DNA of 44,507 bases, from the NCBI RefSeq assembly GCF_000447205.1, contig NZ_AUWY01000113.1, positions 1 through 44,507 on the forward strand, given 5' to 3'. The position numbers and the translations under genes were made by a program. Source of the stretch: Sphingobium ummariense RL-3 (GTDB lineage Bacteria > Pseudomonadota > Alphaproteobacteria > Sphingomonadales > Sphingomonadaceae). The notes beneath the pieces are model-generated. The model was not told the origin of the DNA and ran no database searches. It was given only the letters and a program-made list of their open reading frames with translations. Shown here piece after piece: positions 18,029 to 26,694 of this stretch (the stretch's first letter is position 1; each line of letters begins with the position of its first letter).

Positions 18029-19963
18029 TTAGATGGATAAATTTGGGGCGGCAGCTTTGTGAGTTGGACGATGATATTCCGGGACTAACTTGTGGAGGAT
18101 GGAGAGCGCTTGCGAGACATCACCCTGCCTGAGACGATCAGCCAGACCTTCCAAAATATCCGACAAGGAATTCCATGGGTGCACCGCTTCGCGCGCCTGC
18201 ATGATCCGCGAATGCACTGTCGGCGCCGGATTGTCGCCGATCAGAAGCTCTTCATACAGCTTCTCGCCAGGGCGCAATCCTACCTCGATAATCTCGACGT
18301 CGCCCTCCGGCGTCGCCGCATCGCGCACCGTCAGGCCAGACAATCGGACCATCGTCTCGGCCAGATCTCGGATCAGCACCGGCTGGCCCATGTCTAGGAC
18401 GAAGACCTCGCCGCCCTCGGCCATGCCGCCAGCCTGGATCACAAGTTGCGAAGCTTCAGGAATAGTCATGAAATAGCGGGTAACATCCTTGTGCGTGATC
18501 GTCACCGGGCCACCGGCGGCAATCTGCTGCTTGAACAGGGGCACGACCGAGCCGCTCGATCCCAGCACATTGCCGAAGCGGACCATGGTGAAGAGCGTTT
18601 TGTCCTGCTCCTGCGCGCGCGCCTGCAGGATCAGTTCGCAGACCCGTTTGGACGCGCCCATGACATTGGTCGGGCGCACTGCCTTGTCGGTGCTGACCAG
18701 TATGAAGCGCCGGACGCCCACCGCCTCGGCGGCGAGTGCGCAATAGAGGGTGCTAAAGATATTATTGCGCATGCCCGCGATCGGATTGCTCTCGACCAAA
18801 GGCACATGCTTGTAAGCGGCGGCGTGATAGACGGTTTCGGGTTGCCAACGGCGGAAGATGCGGAAGACGGAATCCTTATCAGCGACGTCAGCCAGCTCGG
18901 GGATCAGCTCGAGCTCGCAACCTTCGGCGAGCGCCAATCTGCGCAATTCGCTCTCGATCGCGTAGAGGAAATATTCCGACTGCTCGACGAGGATCAGCCG
19001 CTTCGGCCGCGAGTGAATGATCTGGCGGCACAGTTCGCTGCCGATCGAGCCGCCCGCGCCCGTCACAAGTACGTTTTTGCTCAAAAGCGATCGGCCCATC
19101 AGCAATTCATTTGGTGCGACTGCATCGCGGCCAAGCAAATCCTCGACCTGGACGTCGCGAATGTCATTAACGGCGAAATGGCCGTCGATCAGTTGGCCGA
19201 TGCCTGGCAACATGCGCACGCGGATCTTGCGGGCCTGCAGCGCCTCCACGATCTCGCGCCGACGTACGCGCAATGCGCTCGGGATCGCCAAGACAACCTC
19301 GTTCACCCGCCGCTCTTCCAGGACGCTGTCGAGGATGGAGGAATGCCAGACGGTAATACCATCAAGCTGCTGATTGCTGAGGCGCTCATCATCGTCGATA
19401 TAGCCTACAAGCAGGAGATGTGGCTCCTGCCGCAGCGAATTGGCAAGCTGCTGCCCGCCCCGCCCCGCGCCATAGATGAGCAGCCGCCGTCGCTCCTCGG
19501 TCCTGCCACGCGCAAGATGGAGATAGTCGCTCACAACGAAGCGCAGGCTGAGGCGCATAAAAAGCATCAACAGGAAGAAGATGATCGGATGCAGGACGGC
19601 AATCGTGCGGGGCACGCCGTCTATCTGGATGAAACCGAAGATGATCGTCAGCGGAATTCCGAGCATCGCGCAGGCGTAGAACAGCCTGCCCGATGCGCGG
19701 GCGCCTGAAAAGCGTATAAGGTTGCGATAAAGTCCGGTTGGCCAGGCGATAATGGTCCAGAATAAAAGCGTCGTCGCAGTTAGGATCAGGAGTGCGTGCA
19801 GATCATGTGGCCATTCACCTAGCCGCAGAGCCAAGGCGACCCAGGCAGCGATCAGGCAGAGCAGGCAATCGAAGCCGAAGACCATCCATTTACGCGCCGA
19901 GCGTGGCAGACTGGTTAATGCCTCGAGCGCGTTAAGAAGGGCGCTTTGCGTTTCCCTCGTCAT
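18029..19963 (-). CDS. CapD/PglF-type membrane UDP-N-acetylglucosamine 4,6-dehydratase
   Basis: A 644-residue protein. Four membrane helices (about residues 25-145; WMVFGFDCLLCLIAAWVALALRL first) precede a CoA-binding-like domain with YGAGRGGQQLA and a dehydratase domain with NVLVTGAGGSIGSELCRQI, STDKAVRPTNVMGASKR and RFGNVLGSSGSVVPLF. Such enzymes make UDP-4-keto-6-deoxy-HexNAc, an early step toward bacillosamine, legionaminate-like sugars or fucosamine. The ATG at 19963 (MTRETQSALL, preceded by AAGGCAA) is preferred to 20038. No aminotransferase is seen in the window, so later steps would need genes elsewhere. It could supply the precursor for the NeuB-like step, but this is inference. Confidence 0.9.
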   Translation of the reverse strand: MTRETQSALLNALEALTSLPRSARKWMVFGFDCLLCLIAAWVALALRLGEWPHDLHALLILTATTLLFWTIIAWPTGLYRNLIRFSGARASGRLFYACAMLGIPLTIIFGFIQIDGVPRTIAVLHPIIFFLLMLFMRLSLRFVVSDYLHLARGRTEERRRLLIYGAGRGGQQLANSLRQEPHLLLVGYIDDDERLSNQQLDGITVWHSSILDSVLEERRVNEVVLAIPSALRVRRREIVEALQARKIRVRMLPGIGQLIDGHFAVNDIRDVQVEDLLGRDAVAPNELLMGRSLLSKNVLVTGAGGSIGSELCRQIIHSRPKRLILVEQSEYFLYAIESELRRLALAEGCELELIPELADVADKDSVFRIFRRWQPETVYHAAAYKHVPLVESNPIAGMRNNIFSTLYCALAAEAVGVRRFILVSTDKAVRPTNVMGASKRVCELILQARAQEQDKTLFTMVRFGNVLGSSGSVVPLFKQQIAAGGPVTITHKDVTRYFMTIPEASQLVIQAGGMAEGGEVFVLDMGQPVLIRDLAETMVRLSGLTVRDAATPEGDVEIIEVGLRPGEKLYEELLIGDNPAPTVHSRIMQAREAVHPWNSLSDILEGLADRLRQGDVSQALSILHKLVPEYHRPTHKAAAPNLSI

Positions 19964-20068
19964 TTGCCTTGAGCGTCCTTGATAATCGTGGCGGCCAATG
20001 CGCCCTAAGATATTCCTGGAAAAGGCTAATGTGACCAACCTTAGCCTGACGAATGGCGATTGCGTCCC

Positions 20069-21892
20069 TTACTCCACCGTTACCGACTTCGCGAGGTTGC
20101 GCGGCTGGTCTACATCGGTGCCTTTTGTGACCGCCACATGATAGGCCAGCAATTGCACCGGCACGCTGTAGACCAGAGGCGCGATCAGCGGATGGACCTT
20201 TGGCATGGTGATCGTTGCCAGACAACCGGTGCCAGCCTCCCGAATCCCGTCATAATCGCTGATCAGTACCACCTTCCCGCCGCGCGCTTGCACTTCCTGC
20301 ATGTTGCTGACCGTCTTTTCGAATAGAGGGCCTGAAGGCGCGATGACGATGACCGGCACATTCTCGTCGATAAGGGCGATGGGGCCATGCTTCATCTCGC
20401 CGGCGGCATAGCCCTCAGCATGAATATAGCTAATTTCCTTAAGCTTGAGCGCGCCTTCGAGCGCGAGCGGATAATCAGTGCCGCGTCCCAGATAGAGCAC
20501 GTCGCGTGCCATCGCGATGTCAGCGGCGACGCCTTTGATCGTGTCTTCATAGGCGAGAGCGGCGTTGAGCGCAGCTGGGGCTTCGGCCAGATGTTTGACG
20601 ACCGCATGTTCGTCTTCGGGCGTCAATCGTCCTTTGGCGCGCGCCAGATTGGCAGCGAGCGCGGCGAGCACCGCGAGCTGGCAGGTGAAGGCCTTGGTCG
20701 AAGCAACGCCGATTTCCGGGCCAGCATGGGTTGGCAGCAGCAGATCGGCCTCACGCGCCATGGAACTGGTCGGGACATTGACGACAACGGCGATTTTCTG
20801 GCCCTCTTCGCGCGCATGCCGTAGCGCGGCAAGCGTATCGGCGGTTTCCCCCGACTGACTGATGAAGAGCGCCAGGCCGCCCGGCTCGATCACCGGTGCG
20901 CGATAGCGGAATTCAGACGCCACATCGAGATCGACGGGTACGCGCGCAAACTGCTCGAACCAGTAGCGTGCGATCATGCCGGCATAGAAGCTGGTGCCGC
21001 AGGCGACGATCGTCACCCGCCTGATCGCTGACAGGTCGAAATCGGGGATCGGCAGCGTCAGCGTCTCGTCGATGCGCTGGAGGTAGGAGCGCAACGTTTG
21101 GGCAACCACGATCGGCTGCTCATAAATTTCCTTGATCATATAATGGCGATGATTGCCCTTGGAGATCAATTCTCCATCCACCCCCGACTGGATGATCGCG
21201 CGCTCGACCGGTTGGTTGGCCTGGTCGAAAACCTGTACTTCTTCCCGGCTGCAGACGACCCAGTCGCCTTCTTCCAGATAGATGACCCGCTGGGTGAGCG
21301 ATGCCAGGGCAAGTGCGTCCGAGCCAATATAGGTCTCCCCCTCCCCGACGCCGACGACCAGTGGTGAGCCTAGCCGCGCTCCAATGAGAAGGTCAGGTCG
21401 ATCGCGGAAAAGGATTGCGAGCGCGAAGGCGCCGCGCAACTGCGGCAGCACATCGCGCACCGCCTCAACAGGGTCGGCACCGGCTTCTACTTTTTCACTG
21501 ATCAGGTGAGCGACGACTTCGGTGTCGGTTTCGCTTGTGAAGGCGCGGCCGCGGGCGATCAATGCCTCGCGTAGCGGTTTAAAATTCTCGATGATGCCAT
21601 TGTGGACGACGGCAACCTTGTCGGTGGCATGGGGGTGAGCATTGTTGGTGGTTGGCCCGCCATGCGTGGCCCAGCGCGTATGGGCGATGCCGATAGCGCC
21701 GAAAAGTGGCTCAGTTTCGAGCGCATTGGCAAGATTGCCGAGCTTGCCGGAGGCTCTCCGTCGTTCGATCGCATTGTTATGGACCGTAGCAATTCCGGCG
21801 GAATCATAGCCGCGATATTCAAGGCGCTTGAGACCATCGAGAAGCCGTTCGGCGACACCTTCATGGCCAACAATGCCGATTATTCCGCACAT
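20069..21892 (-). CDS. glmS: Glutamine-fructose-6-phosphate aminotransferase
   Basis: Makes glucosamine-6-phosphate from fructose-6-phosphate and glutamine, the first step to UDP-GlcNAc. The 607-residue product has the exposed catalytic Cys2 (MCGIIGIVG), RLEYRGYDSAG, HTRWATHG and HNGIIEN of the glutaminase domain, two SIS sugar-isomerase domains (CGTSFYAG, SQSGETADT), and the classic C-terminal LAKSVTVE. No ribozyme-like sequence was looked for in detail upstream and none is claimed. This is a housekeeping gene and supports a chromosomal location for this end of the window. The precursors it makes feed both cell wall and the adjacent glycan pathway. Confidence 0.98.
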   Translation of the reverse strand: MCGIIGIVGHEGVAERLLDGLKRLEYRGYDSAGIATVHNNAIERRRASGKLGNLANALETEPLFGAIGIAHTRWATHGGPTTNNAHPHATDKVAVVHNGIIENFKPLREALIARGRAFTSETDTEVVAHLISEKVEAGADPVEAVRDVLPQLRGAFALAILFRDRPDLLIGARLGSPLVVGVGEGETYIGSDALALASLTQRVIYLEEGDWVVCSREEVQVFDQANQPVERAIIQSGVDGELISKGNHRHYMIKEIYEQPIVVAQTLRSYLQRIDETLTLPIPDFDLSAIRRVTIVACGTSFYAGMIARYWFEQFARVPVDLDVASEFRYRAPVIEPGGLALFISQSGETADTLAALRHAREEGQKIAVVVNVPTSSMAREADLLLPTHAGPEIGVASTKAFTCQLAVLAALAANLARAKGRLTPEDEHAVVKHLAEAPAALNAALAYEDTIKGVAADIAMARDVLYLGRGTDYPLALEGALKLKEISYIHAEGYAAGEMKHGPIALIDENVPVIVIAPSGPLFEKTVSNMQEVQARGGKVVLISDYDGIREAGTGCLATITMPKVHPLIAPLVYSVPVQLLAYHVAVTKGTDVDQPRNLAKSVTVE

Positions 21893-21962
21893 GGAAATCC
21901 TGCCCCTGAAATTGTGAGCGCCTCTTAGGCATAATGGGCAAGTTAAGGCAAGTTAAAGGGAC

Positions 21963-22304
21963 TCATATATTATTCCGCTTTGACACCGGCTTCACCCGTT
22001 CAGCGAGGCTGATCATCAACGGCCAGAACAGTGTGTTGGCGATATCGAAATAGGTGTCCGTCGGTCGCCACCCATAAGCGAGATAGTCGAGAATTTCATT
22101 GCAGGTTTCGGCGAGGATGACGCATAAAAAGGGAATGAAGCTGCTATAAGGACGGCGCGTTATCAGCCGTGTCAGCACGAATATGGCCAGTCCGCTATGA
22201 ATATGGAGAAGATTGTCCGCAAGGCCCGTTTTATCACTGATCCACAGGATAAGGCGATGATATTCTCGTGGGATATCAAGATGATACGGAATAATCGGAG
22301 CCAT
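21963..22304 (-). CDS. Small integral membrane protein, unknown function
   Basis: A 113-residue protein with two or three membrane segments: HIHSGLAIFVLTRLI, SSFIPFLCVILAETCNEILDYL and IANTLFWPLMISLAERV. The DYFDIANTLF and acidic/aromatic content between helices recalls VanZ-like folds, but I do not recognise the family. It lies 70 bases before the glmS start on the same strand, so it may share a transcript. No ribosome site of note. Start could be the ATG at 22304. Confidence 0.6.
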   Translation of the reverse strand: MAPIIPYHLDIPREYHRLILWISDKTGLADNLLHIHSGLAIFVLTRLITRRPYSSFIPFLCVILAETCNEILDYLAYGWRPTDTYFDIANTLFWPLMISLAERVKPVSKRNNI

Positions 22305-22465
22305 GATTATCTGAAGCGGAACATTGGCGAATATCGGATATACCGCGCGGCTGCACCCTTTAATTTATCGTTTAAACGACTGTTAAATGGGATGAGCTGC
22401 CAACGGCAGGTTTAAAGTCACGCTGCTTTATATTATTGCAAAGCGATAGTAACAGGGAGAGGGCG

Positions 22466-22642
22466 ATGATCTTTCAGGATGGAGAATTGCGCCGGGTCGA
22501 TAATAGCAAGCCTATGCTGTTCGACGGGTGGGCCTATGTTCCGATGGAGCTAGCATCTACCCCTGTCAATGTCCTGACCCTGGAGGAAGGTGAATCGGCG
22601 CCGATGAAGCAGGACAAGCCTCCCATACCTGCTTCCAAATAA
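22466..22642 (+). CDS. Small unknown acidic protein
   Basis: A 58-residue protein (MIFQDGELRRVDNSKPMLFDGWAYV at the start, ending IPASK). The ATG at 22466 is preceded by GGGAGAGG with good spacing, so it is probably real; the in-frame ATG at 22436 lacks such a site. No domain was recognised and no signal peptide is visible. A GC-rich hairpin follows the stop. It stands alone between divergent genes. Confidence 0.55.
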   Translation: MIFQDGELRRVDNSKPMLFDGWAYVPMELASTPVNVLTLEEGESAPMKQDKPPIPASK

Positions 22643-22643
22643 A

Positions 22644-22661
22644 CCCCGGCAATTTGCGGGG
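22644..22661 (+). terminator. GC hairpin after the small acidic protein gene
   Basis: CCCCG and CGGGG pair across an 8-base loop directly after the stop codon at 22642. No T run follows, so it is a weak call as a terminator. Confidence 0.4.
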
Positions 22662-22825
22662 CCTTGTCAGCCCTAGATTGAAATCAACAAGCGAATTTCT
22701 GAGGGCGGCTCGTGCTGTCTGTTGCCAAGTGACTTTGGCAACAGACGATACTCCGAGCACTCAATAGCCCCAGCGTAAGCAAGGCTTGTCAAAGCGCTGC
22801 CTATCCCACCCCCGGATATACAGAA

Positions 22826-22851
22826 AAATGGCGGCTCGACGGCCGCCATTT
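22826..22851 (-). terminator. Rho-independent terminator of the 22870-23106 gene
   Basis: A perfect 10-base stem (AAATGGCGGC / GCCGCCATTT) with a six-base loop lies 18 bases past the minus-strand stop. Read on the minus strand, the stem is followed by a T-rich run (TTTTTCTG), as expected. The stem could also serve plus-strand transcription. Confidence 0.8.
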
Positions 22852-22869
22852 CAATTATTTCTCAAATGC

Positions 22870-23106
22870 TCAGTTGCTGTCTGGATCATCGTCATCCGTC
22901 GTGACTGCGACAACTACCAGAGCACCGGCCAGTAGCACGCCGGCACCAACTGCGGTCGATGACAGCTTACTGGCCTTCTTGGGAGCGGTAACCGCCTTCA
23001 CGTTGCTAGCCTTGGCAACCGAAAGGGCGGATGCCGAGTTTGCCATCACAGGTGCGGCCATCAGCGACGACGCCATCAAACCGGCAAGAACAAGCTTCAA
23101 ACGCAT
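22870..23106 (-). CDS. Small secreted or membrane-anchored protein
   Basis: A 77- to 81-residue protein. The N terminus MRLKLVLAGLMASSLMAAPVMANSA is a good signal peptide ending near AMA/ANS. A second hydrophobic segment (VGAGVLLAGALVVVAVTT) sits near the C terminus, followed by an acidic tail DDDDPDSN. The ATG at 23106 has TAGGATG upstream; an ATG at 23115 would have no spacing to the same site. The middle is Ala/Lys/Ser rich. Small exported proteins of this build occur in sphingomonads; function unknown. Confidence 0.65.
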   Translation of the reverse strand: MRLKLVLAGLMASSLMAAPVMANSASALSVAKASNVKAVTAPKKASKLSSTAVGAGVLLAGALVVVAVTTDDDDPDSN

Positions 23107-23165
23107 ATCAAGCATCCTAAAAGTTTGGTTTCAATTAGCATTGGCTTTGCAACCATGCAAGCATA

Positions 23166-24002
23166 TTATTGGCGGACTTGCGTTGCCTCGTCTTCAGAAC
23201 GCCGCTTACTGCCGCGCTGTTCCGCAATTTCCTGAATGATCCAACGTTTATCCCCTTCGAAAGCCATCGCACTCAAAATGCCCGAACGATAGGCACCCGT
23301 GTCCAGGCCAATGCGGCCATGATGCTCGGCTATATTTTCAAAGATCGTATGGCCATGGACGACCACCATTCCTGGAATTGCAGGCGAAGCATGTTTCTCA
23401 GATTCGCGGAGAAATTCTTCACGAATCCAGCGTAAATCACCCGCACGCTGCTTTTCGAGTGGTACGCCGGGGCGGACGCCAGCATGGACGAAGACATAGT
23501 CGCCTTCAACGATCATGTCCTCGAAGCTTTCAAGGAAGCGCTTGTGAGAGAGAGGTACGGCAGATTGCAGCATCGCAGCGAGTTCGAGATAATTGGCCGC
23601 TTCATAGGCTTGCCGTGTTATGCCGTAGCTTAGGATCGTCTCTGCTCCTCCAATGCGGTCGAAAAAGCGGATCGCTTCGCGGTTTCCGCTAAGCGCGGTC
23701 AGGAAAAGCTCTTCATGGTTGCCGAGCAGAAAGCGCGTTTCGGGACGGTCAGCCTTGAGCTTGATCAGGCGGTCGATCACCTGGGCCGATCGAGGTCCTC
23801 GGTTGATAAGGTCACCGAGAAAGATCAATTCGCCCTTTGGTTGACCGCGTTCCAACTCGTCGTCGCGGATCCGCGTCAGCAGGCCGTCAAGCAGATCGAG
23901 ATGGCCGTGAATGTCGCCGATCGCGTAAAAGCGGCGGCCATCAGGGACATGGGCGACAGTTGAAGGGCGGCGGCCAAAGCAAGAGAGAATTTTTACAAGC
24001 AT
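23166..24002 (-). CDS. PPP-family metallophosphatase (serine/threonine phosphatase-like)
   Basis: A protein of about 278 residues with all phosphoesterase motifs: YAIGDIHGHLDLL, FLGDLINRGP, LGNHEELF, FVHAGVRPG and VVHGHTIF, placing metal-binding Asp, His and Asn residues as in PPP phosphatases and ApaH-like enzymes. The ATG at 24002 gives MLVKIL; a GTG at 24047 would add 15 residues but overlap the divergent gene. Substrate could be phosphoproteins or dinucleoside tetraphosphates and is not determined. It is transcribed away from the PDZ metallopeptidase gene with almost no intergenic space. Confidence 0.88.
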   Translation of the reverse strand: MLVKILSCFGRRPSTVAHVPDGRRFYAIGDIHGHLDLLDGLLTRIRDDELERGQPKGELIFLGDLINRGPRSAQVIDRLIKLKADRPETRFLLGNHEELFLTALSGNREAIRFFDRIGGAETILSYGITRQAYEAANYLELAAMLQSAVPLSHKRFLESFEDMIVEGDYVFVHAGVRPGVPLEKQRAGDLRWIREEFLRESEKHASPAIPGMVVVHGHTIFENIAEHHGRIGLDTGAYRSGILSAMAFEGDKRWIIQEIAEQRGSKRRSEDEATQVRQ

Positions 24003-24040
24003 CGTTGGATGCAAACCCTTAACGGCTTTAAGCAGTGGAA

Positions 24041-25096
24041 ATGACACTGATCGACCCTAGCAGGATTTGCCGCGCAAGGCTTTGGAAATATGTGATGTTC
24101 TGCGTTGCCATCATATCGGCGCCACTTCTTTCCGCTGCGCCAGCACCGGCACAAGAGGCGCCACCCTTTGAGGTCATTCGCACACTTGATGCAGAGATGG
24201 CCGGCATTGGCTATCGCCTCGCCACCGCCAATGCCCCCTTGTGCGACCGGCAGGAACCGGGTTTGGGTTTGCTGCTTCATACGCCCGATCAATATGCGCG
24301 TGACATCCGCGAGACAGCGATCCGTCATTTTCATTTCGATGGACCGGTAGGGGTTGAAGCGGTGATCGCCAAATCTCCTGCCGCCGCAGCGGATATCAAG
24401 GAGGATGATACAGTGATTGGCGTGGGACAAACGCGCTTTCGCCCTACGGATCCCCAGACCAACTCGAGCACCGCTTCTCTCATAGCAGCGACCCACCAGA
24501 TCATGGCGCTTCCCCCTAATGGTCCGATCACGCTGCATATACGTCGGAGCGGCGTCGATCAGATCCGCAGGGTCATCCCGGTTCCTGCCTGTCGCTCGCG
24601 GTTCGAAGTGGCCTTTGGCAATAGTTTTCTTGCTCAGGCGGATGGTGAATTGGTTCAGATCAGCAGTCGTTTCCTGACCGACTATCCACAGTGGGCGCCC
24701 GTGCCGATAGCGCATGAGTTGGCCCATAATATTCTGCGTCACCGCGAGCGGTTAGAAGCAAAGGGCGTGAGCTATGGCCTGTTGTCGGGTATCGGCCGCA
24801 ATGTCCGGTTTTTCCGGCAAACCGAATTGGAAGCAGATATTCTGTCTATATCGCTACTAACCAATGCTGGATACGACCCCAAAATCGCCCTGCTTTTCTG
24901 GCAGGCCTTCGGTCCTGCGCATGCTGGTAGCCTGTTTCGTAGCCGTACGCATCCGAGTTGGAAGACGCGTACTGGCATTATGGCACGCACAATCGCTGAA
25001 ATGGCGCCAGAGCGCTCCCTCCATCCTGACATCATCGCGGCACGGGATCGGCCAATCGATGGGAAATGGCAGGATTTGTTGAAAAAAGAGCACTGA
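24041..25096 (+). CDS. Exported M48-like metallopeptidase with PDZ domain
   Basis: A protein of about 351 residues. Basic residues then a hydrophobic stretch with VAIISAPLLSAAPAPAQ predict Sec export. Residues about 100-165 form a PDZ-like domain (GVEAVIAKSPAAAADIKEDDTVIGVGQ). HELAHN at His225, Glu226, His229 is the zinc-binding HExxH motif, followed by EADILSISLL that supplies the third ligand, as in the M48 peptidase group. It is likely a periplasmic quality-control protease. Start candidates are GTG 24035 and ATG 24041; the ATG was chosen. The gene borders the divergent phosphatase gene. Confidence 0.82.
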   Translation: MTLIDPSRICRARLWKYVMFCVAIISAPLLSAAPAPAQEAPPFEVIRTLDAEMAGIGYRLATANAPLCDRQEPGLGLLLHTPDQYARDIRETAIRHFHFDGPVGVEAVIAKSPAAAADIKEDDTVIGVGQTRFRPTDPQTNSSTASLIAATHQIMALPPNGPITLHIRRSGVDQIRRVIPVPACRSRFEVAFGNSFLAQADGELVQISSRFLTDYPQWAPVPIAHELAHNILRHRERLEAKGVSYGLLSGIGRNVRFFRQTELEADILSISLLTNAGYDPKIALLFWQAFGPAHAGSLFRSRTHPSWKTRTGIMARTIAEMAPERSLHPDIIAARDRPIDGKWQDLLKKEH

Positions 25097-25311
25097 CGAA
25101 TGTCAGGTGACGCGATAGGCGTGGAAATGGCGTGCGGCGGCAAGTTGGCGAGGATAGGGTTTCGATATTCTCCTGGCAACGCTAGCGCCCTGCCGCCAGA
25201 AACGTCTTAAACGGTGTCCTACAGGCACAAGGCGATTGCTGCCATGGGATTCCACTCCGCCTACATGTGATAGTGTCCTTATCGTAGATATAAATCGGAT
25301 ACAGAGCTTCT

Positions 25312-25662
25312 ATGGACAAGGCCCCGGAAAGCGAGATCATTGGCATCGCCGAAGCCGGCCTGATGCTGAGCGTCGAGGGACAGGAGCAGATTGCCCCTTG
25401 GTCTGCGATCACGATGGTTGAGGCTGTTCTGGCACTGGTCGATTGGGCGGGCGACCAGCGCATGGCTGTACTGGTCATTGCGATCATGCTGGACGCCGAC
25501 GAGCGAATCTTCATTGTCGCGGAAAGCGAACTGCTCTGGGCGCCGCTGGTATCGATCCTGTCTCAAATCCTCCCAGGCATACCCTCTGTCAAAATATGGG
25601 GCGCGCAACTGGCCGCTTCCGGCAAAGTCGCGCTCTATGAAAGAGCAGGAGGCTTGCAATGA
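25312..25662 (+). CDS. Unknown 116-residue protein
   Basis: Begins MDKAPESEIIGIAEAGLMLSV. It has a sheet-rich N-terminal part and alternating hydrophobic segments (AVLALVDWAG, MAVLVIAIML) but no clear signal peptide. The pattern VEGQEQIAPWSAITMVEAV and ERIFIVAESE vaguely recalls a small PH-like fold, which I cannot confirm. It precedes the bactofilin-like gene by 42 bases, so the two may form a small operon. About 215 noncoding bases lie upstream, where I see no other gene. Confidence 0.6.
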   Translation: MDKAPESEIIGIAEAGLMLSVEGQEQIAPWSAITMVEAVLALVDWAGDQRMAVLVIAIMLDADERIFIVAESELLWAPLVSILSQILPGIPSVKIWGAQLAASGKVALYERAGGLQ

Positions 25663-25704
25663 CACCGACAATCCTTGATCCCCTTTCGACTGAGATGCGC
25701 CATA

Positions 25705-26031
25705 ATGCGTGCAGAACATGATTTCATCGAGGGGCCCTTCGCCATTGCGGAAGACCTCACCCTCCATGGGACAATCGTCGGTGACGCGGCGCTGCAGGAA
25801 GGCGTGCGGTTCATCCTGCACGGCACGATTGCGGGCAACCTCACCGTCAAAGCGGGCAGCCGTGCCCTTATTCATGGCACAGTCTCGGGCCGCATCTATA
25901 ATGACGGTGGACGGGTCGAGGTTTTTGGGATTTGCGAGGCCGTGGAAAATCTGGCGCCCGATGCGGTGTCGATCATCTCGCCCACCGCGCATGTGCGGCG
26001 CGGGCGTGTGAACCGGAGATGCGGTCTATGA
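25705..26031 (+). CDS. Bactofilin-like (polymer-forming) beta-helical protein
   Basis: A 108-residue protein made of short beta-strand repeats (EDLTLHGTIVGDAAL, GVRFILHGTIAGNLTV, GSRALIHGTVSGRIYN, GGRVEVFGICEAV) of the polymer-forming cytoskeletal kind. Such proteins usually build filaments, but this one is short and its C terminus turns basic (HVRRGRVNRR). The ATG at 25705 (MRAEHDFIEG) was chosen over 25675. Its stop TGA overlaps the start of the broken recombinase gene by four bases, which is odd for unrelated genes. Function of the pair with the previous gene is unknown. Confidence 0.65.
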   Translation: MRAEHDFIEGPFAIAEDLTLHGTIVGDAALQEGVRFILHGTIAGNLTVKAGSRALIHGTVSGRIYNDGGRVEVFGICEAVENLAPDAVSIISPTAHVRRGRVNRRCGL

Positions 26032-26344
26032 TCCTACTGGCCCCGCCGCCCGCGCTGGCGCTACCTGCGATCGTGGCATCGGCCGACGACCAGACGCGGA
26101 CCCGCTTCCTGGAATTTTTCGCGGTCACCATTCGCAATCCGCATACGCGCCGCGCCTATATGCGGGCGGCGGGCAATTTCCTCGCCTGGGTCGCCGCGCG
26201 CGGTGTGTCGTCGCTCGCAGCGGTACAGCCGCTGCACGTAGCGGGATGGGTCGCAGCGTTGGCGCACGAAATGAGCGCGCCCAGCGTCAAACAATAGCTG
26301 GCCGCCATGCGTCACCTGTTCGAATGGCTGGTGACCGGTCATCT
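26028..26344 (+). pseudogene. Tyrosine recombinase (phage integrase-like), N-terminal remnant
   Basis: The product begins MILLAPPPALALPAIVASADD and contains a core-binding SAM-like fold, with TRNPHTRRAYMRAAGNFLAWV and LHVAGWVAAL typical of XerC/integrase N-terminal domains. An in-frame TAG (26295) falls in SVKQ-stop-LAAMRHLFEWLVTGHL, where the reading continues in frame after the stop. The remaining catalytic domain is absent because the IS3 element begins at 26345, and the sequence past that element is unrelated. The gene is therefore doubly broken and marks an old integrated element. Confidence 0.85.
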
Positions 26345-26409
26345 TGAGGTGGTGCCGGTTTTTCGGACAGGGTGTTAAGCTACTCCCGACCTGATGGATT
26401 GGTACGGGA

Positions 26410-26694
26410 ATGAAGACGACAAGGAAGCGCTACAGCGCGGATTTCAAGGCGAAGGTGGCGCTAGAGGCGATCCGGGGCGACCTGACGCTAGCGGAGTTGG
26501 CTGCCAAGCATGGCGTGCACCATACGATGATCGCATCGTGGAAGCGGCAGGCCATCGAGGGAATGGCGAGCACCTTTTCCGGAGCCGGTGATGTAGCCAA
26601 GGCTGTCAGCGAGAGCGAGGTCGAGAAGCTGCACGCCAAGATCGGGCAACTGGTCGTGGAGCGGGATTTTTTAGCGAAAGCCTTCGGTCGATGA
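26410..26694 (+). CDS. IS3 transposase OrfA (HTH)
   Basis: A 94-residue protein starting MKTTRKRYSADFKAKVALEAIRG with a helix-turn-helix (LTLAELAAKHGVHHTMIASWKRQ), a leucine-zipper-like segment and the end AKAFGR. This is the DNA-binding half of an IS3 transposase. It overlaps orfB by four bases (ATGA at 26691-26694). A -1 slippery heptamer near the end allows an OrfAB fusion, which is normally the active transposase in this family. Confidence 0.92.
   Translation: MKTTRKRYSADFKAKVALEAIRGDLTLAELAAKHGVHHTMIASWKRQAIEGMASTFSGAGDVAKAVSESEVEKLHAKIGQLVVERDFLAKAFGR
26667..26673 (+). promoter_or_regulatory. -1 ribosomal frameshift heptamer T TTT TTA
   Basis: The orfA codons here are GAT TTT TTA, giving the slippery pattern X XXY YYZ. 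A -1 slip shifts into the orfB frame, which is open from this point to the orfB ATG, so an OrfAB fusion can form. This is the classic control in IS3 elements; the 3' stimulatory structure was not worked out. Confidence 0.75.

Noticed and set aside
18446..19708. Long plus-strand open frame of 420 codons
   Set aside because: Antisense to the CapD/PglF-type gene; His/Asp/Gln-rich composition and no domains.
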